From: Danio rerio
Lineage: Eukaryota; Chordata; Actinopteri; Cypriniformes; Danionidae
Length of the DNA stretch: 64,000 nucleotides
Assembly (NCBI RefSeq): GCF_049306965.1
Contig: NC_133184.1
Coordinates: 1,255,001 to 1,319,000 of the forward strand
Direction: 5' to 3'
Below the pieces are notes generated by a model. The model had not been told where the DNA came from and ran no database searches. It was given only the letters and a program-made list of their open reading frames with translations. Positions 23,447 to 32,400 of the stretch are shown here, one piece after another. The position numbers and the translations under genes are program-made. Each line of letters opens with the position of its first letter. Position 1 is the stretch's first letter.

Positions 23447-26400
23447 TCTGTTTGTCAGTTTTATTCTCGAGGGCACACGTGCCGCTATGCAGTAAATGAC
23501 TGTGATATTTCAGAGACGTGCACAGGAGACTCGGGGCTGGTCAGTGTAATACTGCTTTAAACACACATAGCAGTCAGTGTGTGCATGCGCTAATGTAAAC
23601 TCCTCTTTGTGTGTGTGTTTGTGTGTGTGCGTGTGTGCAGTGCCCTCCCAATCTGCACAAGCAGGACGGTTACTTTTGCTCTCTCAACCAGGTACACATA
23701 ACTAAAGCTTTATTTCTGGCTATTGCTTTAATGATCTTAAAGGAACACTCCGCTTTTTTTGGAAATAGGCTCCTTTTACAGCTTTCCTAGAGATTAAAGA
23801 GGTTAACATTTGTGTTTTACTACTGTTAAGTCTATTCAGCTGATCTCCAGGTCTGGTGGAGCACTTTTAGCTTAGCTTAGCATAAATCATTGAAATGGAT
23901 TAGACCATTAGCATCTTTGTACTAAGATAAAAGGAAAATTAATAGTTGTTATTTTCTAGGCTGATGTGGATAGGAACTATACTCACATTCTGACGTAATA
24001 ATCAAGATACTTTGCTGGTGTACTATGACTGCAGCAGTGCAATAATATTAAATACCTAGTTACCTAGCTAGGGACTATTTTCAGGCACTGTGTAAAATCA
24101 TTACCAGAATGACAGTACATGTCTTAGCCATATCAGCCTTGAAAGTAACTTTATTTTCAGTCGGTCTTAGTGTACGATGCGGCTACAGAAGGGTCAAGCT
24201 TTAAATGGAAAGTTTATTGAAACTCTTTGGTCATTATTTAAGATGCTAATGGTCTAATCTGATTCAATGATCTATGCTAAGCTAAGCTAAAAGTGCTCCT
24301 GACAAACCTGGAGATCAGCTGAATGGTTTCACAAATGGTAAAACACAACTCTTTAACTCTGAGAGAGAGACGTAGAATGAGCCTATTTCCTATTATTTAA
24401 GTGCAGTGTTTCTTTAAAGAGGCCTGTGATCGTCAAGTTAATCTGCCGGATTGACATGTTAATTAGATACGGTCATTGTTAATTATTGAGATTATTGAGA
24501 CTGTTGTGTCTGCAGGGTCGCTGTTATGCCGGCGAGTGCAAGACGAGAGACAGTCAGTGCAAATATGTGTGGGGTCCAAGTGAGTCAACATTTCATCAGT
24601 TCCTGTGTTCATTTAATCAGTTCTTCTGTTCATTTCATCAGTTCTTGTGTTCAGTTCATCAGTTCTTGTGTTCATTTCATCAGTTCTTGTGTTCATTTCA
24701 TCAGTTCTTGTGTTCATTTCATCAGTTCTTGTGTTCATTTCATCAGTTCTTGTGTTTATATCATCAGTTCTTGTGTTTATATCATCAGTTCTTGTGTTTA
24801 TATCATCAGTTCTTGTGTTCATTTCATCAGTTCTTGTGTTCATTTCATCAGTTCTTGTGTTCAGTTCATCAGTTCTTGTGTTCATTTCATCAGTTCTTGT
24901 GTTCATTTCATCAGTTCTTGTGTTCATTTCATCAGTTCTTGTGTTCATTTCATCAGTTCTTGTGTTCACTTCATCAGTTCTTGTGTTCAGTTCATCAGTT
25001 CTTGTGTTCAGTTCATCAGTTCTTGTGTTCATTTCATCAGTTCTTGTGTTCATTTCATCAGTTCTTGTGTTCATTTCATCAGTTCAGTTCATCAGTTCTT
25101 GTGTTCATTTCATCAGTTCTTGTGTTCAGTTCATCAGTTCTTGTGTTCATTTCATCAGTTCTTGTGTTCATTTCATCAGTTCTTGTGTTCATTTCATCAG
25201 TTCTTGTGTTCATTTCATCAGTTCTTGTGTTCATTTCATCAGTTCTTGTGTTTATATCATCAGTTCTTGTGTTCATTTCATCAGTTCTTGTGTTTATTTC
25301 ATCAGTTCTTGTGTTCATTTCATCAGTTCTTGTGTTCATTTCATCAGTTCTTCTGTTCATTTCATCAGTTCTTGTGTTCATTTCATCAGTTCTTCTGTTC
25401 ATTTCATCAGTTCTTGTGTTCATTTCATCAGTTCTTGTGTTCATTTCATCAGTTCTTGTGTTTATATCATCAGTTCTTGTGTTCATTTCATCAGTTCTTG
25501 TGTTCATTTCATCAGTTCTTGTGTTCATTTCATCAGTTCTTGTGTTTATATCATCAGTTCTTGTGTTCATTTCATCAGTTCTTCTGTTCATTTCATCAGT
25601 TCTTCTGTTCATTTCATCAGTTCTTGTGTTCATTTCATCAGTTCTTGTGTTCATTTCATCAGTTCTTGTGTTCAGTTCATCAGTTCTTGTGTTCATTTCA
25701 TCAGTTCTTGTGTTCATTTCATCAGTTCTTGTGTTCATTTCATCAGTTCTTGTGTTCAGTTCATCAGTTCTTGTGTTCATTTCATCAGTTCTTGTGTTCA
25801 TTTCATTAGTTCTTGTGTTCATTTCATCAGTTCTTCTGTTCATTTCATCAGTTCTTGTGTTCATTTCATCAGTTCTTGTGTTCATTTCATCAGTTCTTGT
25901 GTTCATTTCATCAGTTCTTGTGTTCATTTCATCAGTTCCTGTGTTCATTTCATCAGTTCCTGTGTTCATTTCATCAGTTCCTGTGTTCATTTCATCAGTT
26001 CCTGTGTTCATTTCATCAGTTCTTCTGTTCATTTCATCAGTTCTTGTGTTCATTTCATCAGTTCTTGTGTTCATTTCATCAGTTCTTGTGTTTATATCAT
26101 CAGTTCTTGTGTTCATTTCATCAGTTCTTGTGTTCATTTCATCAGTTCTTGTGTTTATATCATCAGTTCTTGTGTTTATATCATCAGTTCTTGTGTTCAT
26201 TTCATCAGTTCTTGTGTTCATTTCATCAGTTCTTGTGTTCATTTCATCAGTTCTTGTGTTTATATCATCAGTTCTTGTGTTCATTTCATCAGTTATTGTG
26301 TTCATTTCATCAGTTCTTGTGTTCATTTCATCAGTTCTTGTGTTTATATCATCAGTTCTTGTGTTCATTTCATCAGTCCTGTGTTCATTTCATCAGTCCT

Positions 26401-29400
26401 GTGTTCATTTCATCAGTCCTGTGTTCATTTCATCAGTTCTTGTGTTCATTTCATCAGTTCTTGTGTTCATTTCATCAGTTCTTGTGTTCATTTCATCAGT
26501 CCTGTGTTCAGTTCATCAGTTCTTGTGTTCATTTCATCAGTCCTGTGTTCATTTCATCAGTTCTTGTGTTCATTTCATCAGTTCTTGTGTTCATTTCATC
26601 AGTTCTTGTGTTCATTTCATCAGTTCTTGTGTTCATTTCATCAGTCCTGTGTTCATTTCATCAGTTCTTGTGTTCATTTCATCAGTTCTTGTGTTCATTT
26701 CATCAGTTCTTGTGTTCATTTCATCAGTTCTTGTGTTCATTTCATCAGTCCTGTGTTCATTTCATCAGTCCTGTGTTCAGTTCATCAGTTCTTGTGTTTA
26801 GTTCATCAGTTCTTGTGTTCATTTCATCAGTTCTTGTGTTCATTTCATCAGTTCTTGTGTTCATTTCATCAGTTCTTGTGTTCATTTCATCAGTTCTTGT
26901 GTTCACTTCATCAGTTCTTGTGTTCATTTCATCAGTTCTTGTGTTCATTTCATCAGTTCTTGTGTTCACTTAATCAGTTCTTGTGTTCATTTCATCAGTT
27001 CTTGTGTTCATTTCATCAGTTCTTGTGTTCACTTAATCAGTTCTTGTGTTCATTTCATCAGTTCTTGTGTTCATTTCATCAGTTCTTGTGTTCATTTCAT
27101 CAGTTCTTGTGTTCACTTCATCAGTTCTTGTGTTCATTTCATCAGTTCTTGTGTTCATTTCATCAGTTCTTGTGTTCACTTCATCAGTTCTTGTGTTCAT
27201 TTCATCAGTTCTTGTGTTCATTTCATCAGTTCTTGTGTTCATTTCATCAGTTCTTGTGTTCATTTCATCAGTTCTTGTGTTCACTTCATCAGTTCTTGTG
27301 TTCATTTCATCAGTTCTTGTGTTCATTTCATCAGTTCTTGTGTTCATTTCATCAGTTCTTGTGTTCATTTCATCAGTTCTTGTGTTCATTTCATCAGTTC
27401 TTGTGTTCATTTCATCAGTTCTTGTGTTCAGTTCATCAGTTCTTGTGTTCATGTTTATTAATGAGTGACAATTTAATAGAGATTATATTGCTTTCCCCGT
27501 TGGCAGACTATTTTGCTAGTTTTTTAAGGAAAAGCTCACTTCATTTTGACTCATTATTTCTTAAAACATGATTAATTCTACAAATAATTCTTGATTTAAA
27601 AGTTTTTAGATATTTGGACTTGAAACAAGACAAAAGATTTAAGTAAGAAAAGCATTGTTTGCTCAGTCATCTGCAAGTCATCTATACAGTGTGTTTCCCT
27701 GTTTCTCTGTGTTGTTTCAGAGGCTGCGAGCTCAGAGAAGTTCTGCTATGAGAAGCTGAACACCGAGGGCTCAGAGAAGGGCAACTGCGGTCCGGATGGA
27801 GACAAATGGACACAGTGCAGTAAGCAGTAAGAAAATCTCACCGCTGCAATGCTCACGTGTGTTTGCTTACTGGTTCGATACCTCATAAAGATCTCATCAC
27901 TCTCTACACTGTTAAAACATCCTTGAATTAAAGTTTAAAGTTTATTTTTTCATTGCATTATGGGACCTCAATCTTTTTTTCAGCAACGTTTAACATTGAA
28001 TAGTTGTAAAAAGTGACTTAGATTAGCATTTGTAATAGTGTGCAGTGCTTTATTGTCTGTGTTGGTGTTGTATATTACGCTAAAAACACCTTGTAATAAA
28101 CTGCCAGCGCATTCTCAGTTATTTTACACACCTATCTCTCTAGATAGTATTTCTTCTACATTATATTATTAATTTTAGTGACTAAAATCTCAATAAAAGT
28201 CACTTTGTTTAACTGCACAGTTGTATTTTCAACATTAAAAGTGGACAGAGCAGAGATCAACATCCCATAATGCAATTCACAACAGTAAACAAGCACTTGT
28301 GAATCCCTAAATACGTAAACTGTTAATAAACTGATATTTTTAACAGTGAATAAAGTCCGGCTGAGAGAGCTCAATGCACTGAAGCTTAAGAAAACACATG
28401 CAAATACAAAAAGCAGCAGCAAATAACGAAAAGATCTTCAGCACAAATCCTCACAACACAAACACAAACAGAAAATGAGCTGCAAATCCTCACAACACAT
28501 GCAAAAATCATGGAGCACAATGCAAATGTTTCAAGACGATGAAGTAAAAAAGTGCCGGAGCCGGCTGGGATTGTGCAATGACTGTTGCTCAGTGAAGTTG
28601 TAGGTGACTTGAGTTGAGTTTTCTGTTTATTTTTACCCCTGATTACACGATTCTGTTGTCTTTTGCATATTATAAGTCTAAATCAGGGATGCCCAAATTC
28701 GGTCCTGAAGGGCCGGTGTCCTGTAGATTTTAGCTCCAACTTGCCTCAACACACCTGCACGGATGTTTCTAGAAAGCCTAGTAAGAGCTTGATCAGCTAG
28801 CCCAGGTGTGTCTGGTTGGGGTTGGAACTAAACTTTGCAGGACACCGGCCCTCCAGGACCGAGTTTGGACAACCCTGGTCTAAATAAACTGATTAACTGT
28901 GAACTGTTAAATACAGTAAGATAGCAGTAAGATAGATTTTAAGGCTGATGGATATGAATCCGCAAACCAGTAACCACGGACTTCCACAGTGTTTGTTTTT
29001 CCTGCTTTGGGAGTTTTAATCCAAAGTATAAAGAGTTATTTTGCGAACACCACAAATAAAACTCAGCGGTTGGCACATTGGATTGGCTATTTTAGTGTTT
29101 GTGTTGTCTGTGTGTTTGCAGTGATGTGTTTTGCGGGTTTCTGTTGTGCACAAACACCGGCCGAATCCCACGGATTGGCATTATAAAGGGAGAAATCACT
29201 CCCACCAATTTCAACCATCAGGGCCGACTGATCGACTGCAGGTGAGAAGACTTCTTCAAGGATATACACGTTTTTATACACATTTTAGGATATTAAATAT
29301 TTTTTAAAAAGCTGGATGTAATGGAACAAACAGCTATATTATCTTTATTTTTATTTTTTTATTAATTTTATTTTCCTTATTTACCTTTTATTAGTCTTTG

Positions 29401-32400
29401 TCAAATATTTCCCAAATGATGTTGAACAGATTGAGGAATTGTCCACAGTATGTCTGATAATATTTTTTCTTCTGGAGAAAGTCTTATTAGTTTTATTTCG
29501 GCTAGAATAAAAGCAGTTTTTAATTGTTTTAAAGCCATTTTAAGGTCAATATTATTCGCCCCTTAAGCAATATTAGTTTTGGATTGTCTCCAGAACAAAC
29601 CACTGTTATACAATGTCTTCAAATTACCCTATCTTTACCCTAAGTACCCTAGTGAAGCCTTTACATGTCACTTAAAGCTGAACACTAGTGTCTTGAAGAA
29701 CATCTAGTCTAATATTATGTGCTGTCATCTTTACTGTCAAATGTAAAATATTCAGGGGGCTAATAATTCTGACTTCAACTGTATATAAACCCACTGTCTC
29801 TCCTCAGCGGTGCACATGTCCTGCTGGACGATCAGACTGATGTTGGTTATGTGGAGGACGGGACTCCCTGCGGTCCATCTATGATGTGTGTGGACAGAAA
29901 GTGTCTTCCTATTCAGTATCTAAACCTGAGCTCCTGTCCCAATGGACCCAACGGACACGTGTGTTCCAGTCACGGGGTGAGAAATGTCCTGACCGGTCAC
30001 ACATGCACTGAAAAATATAAATAAATTGAGCAGTTTTCAGTATTTTGTGATTCGTGTTTTTAGATTTTTTCCATTTATTTATGCTTTTAAATTCCATTAT
30101 GGGATCACTTTCATTGTTATGCAGTTGCATACACTCACTGGCCACTTTATTAGGTACACCTGGCCAATTGCTCATTAACACATATTACTAAACAGCCAAT
30201 CACATGGCAGCAGCTCAATGCATTTAGGCATGTAGACATGGTCAAGAGGAGCTGCTGCAGTTCAAAGTGAGCATCAGAATGGGGAAGAAAGGGGATTTAA
30301 GTGAGTTTGAATGTGGCATGGTTGACCAGACAGGCTGCTCTGAGTATTTCAGAAACTGCTGATCTACTAGGATTTTCACGCACAACCATCTTTAGGCCAT
30401 CTTTTTAGGCCTGTACTCAAATGGCCTCCACAGTCACCAGAACTCAATCTAATAAAGCACCTTTGGAATCTAGTGGAATGGGAGATTTGCATCATGGATG
30501 TGCAGCCGACAAATCCCTGCCATGGACGATTGAGGCACTTCTGAAGGCAAAAGAGGGTCCAATCTGGTACTAGTAAGGTGTACCTAATAAAGTGGCCGGT
30601 GAGTGTATAGCCACTCCCTCCACTTTAAAGTTCTGCACTATATATTCATGTTTAGTTTTACTTTCGATTTCTATCTGTGTGTGTATTCGAGGAGTGACAC
30701 GCTTGCAGATTATTTCTGGGGCTGATTTTAACGTTGAACTATATGTCCATAAGTGCTCTTCACTAATGCTGTTTCTTTGTAAATATTCAAGGGTCATTTC
30801 ATTATTATTAGTTTAAAACGCCTGTATTTTGTTGTGCAAGCACTTTTTCAAGCTGGTGGTGTAACAAATATGATAATTTTGCTAGTATTTGATTCAGATT
30901 GTCTCAGTTAATAGATCGTCCTCATTTGCATATTAAGATTGGTCAAAAAAAACTATGTACATTGATCAAATTTTAATGTCAAGCTGGTTAATTGAACATG
31001 TTAAAGTAAATTGCTGCTCAAAACCTGTCGGAACTACTTTATCTGTGCATTTATATGAAAATAACGGCAAACCGCTCATTAGCCAATCAGACCCAAGCAT
31101 TCAACAGATGCATTGTATACAGTTAGGTCCATAAATATTTAGACATCGACACTATTCCAACATGTTTGGCTCTATACACCAACACAATAGATCTGACATG
31201 AAATGAACAAGATGTGCTTTAACTGCAGACGGTCAGCTTTAATTTGAGGATATTTACATCCACATCAGGTGAACGCTGTAGGAATTACAACAGTTTGCAT
31301 ATGTGCCTCCCACTTGTTAAGGGTCCGAAAGTAATCGGACAGAATGATAATCATAAATAAAACTTTCACTTTTTAAATACTTGGTTGTAACTTGATGTAA
31401 CTGATGCATGCAGGGGCGGACTGGCCATCTGGCAATCTGGCAAATGCCAGAAGGGCTGGACCAATTTTTAAATGTGGGCCGGTCAGTTTTTTTTTTTTTT
31501 TTTTACGTGCAGGCAGCTTTTATCTCTTGCTATATGTGATATTATGATGATGATAAATAAAAAACATAAATAATAAAAAAAATAAATAATAATAATAATA
31601 AATGTTAAGCATTTGGCCCAATCGGCGATGGTCGCCTAATTTCAAGATGGGCCGACCCAATCCGAGGTTACCCGGACGTAATCAAAATCTGGCAAGAATG
31701 TCATATTATTTCACTATCTGTACACCAAAATAAATAGTGAATGTGCGTGTCGGTGGGTGGGGCTGTGTCGGTGTGATTATGTGGGCTGATGTGGCTACAG
31801 TGCCAGGGCTAAATTTTTGTCCCAGTCCGCCCCTGGATGCATGATAGGACAACAGACATGTCATTTACATTTCAAGCATTCTGTCCCACTACTTTTGGAC
31901 CCTTAACAAGTGGGAGGCACATATGCAAACTGTTGTAATTCCTACAGCGTTCACTTGATTTGGATGTAAATATCCTCAAATTAAAGCTGACCGTCTTGTT
32001 TGTTTCCTTTCAGATCCATTGTGTTGATGTATAGAGACAAACATGTTAGAATTGTGTCGATGTCCTGATATTTATGGGCCTCGCTGTGAATGATTTTGTT
32101 AATGTTTTGACCTACATTTCTGCTTTTCAATAGGTGTGCAATAATGAGGCGACGTGTACATGTGACACAACGTGGGCCGGGATGGACTGCAGTCTGGCTG
32201 ACCCTCCAAAAGAGCCAGAACCCGATGAAGATGAAGGACCTAAGGGTTTGTTGCTCTTACACTTACAGATGAAGTCAGAGATATTAGCCCCCTGTATATT
32301 TTCCCCAATTTCTGTTTAACGGAGAGCAGATTTTGTTGTCAACACATTTCTAATCATAATAGTGTTAATAACTCATCTCTAATAACTGATTTATTTTCTC

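Noticed and set aside
24647-27571. Open frames of up to 974 codons over the 21-bp array (both strands)
   Set aside because: They follow from a repeat unit whose length is a multiple of three and that lacks stop codons. There is no start context, no domain and no codon bias. The region is an intron between two clear exons.
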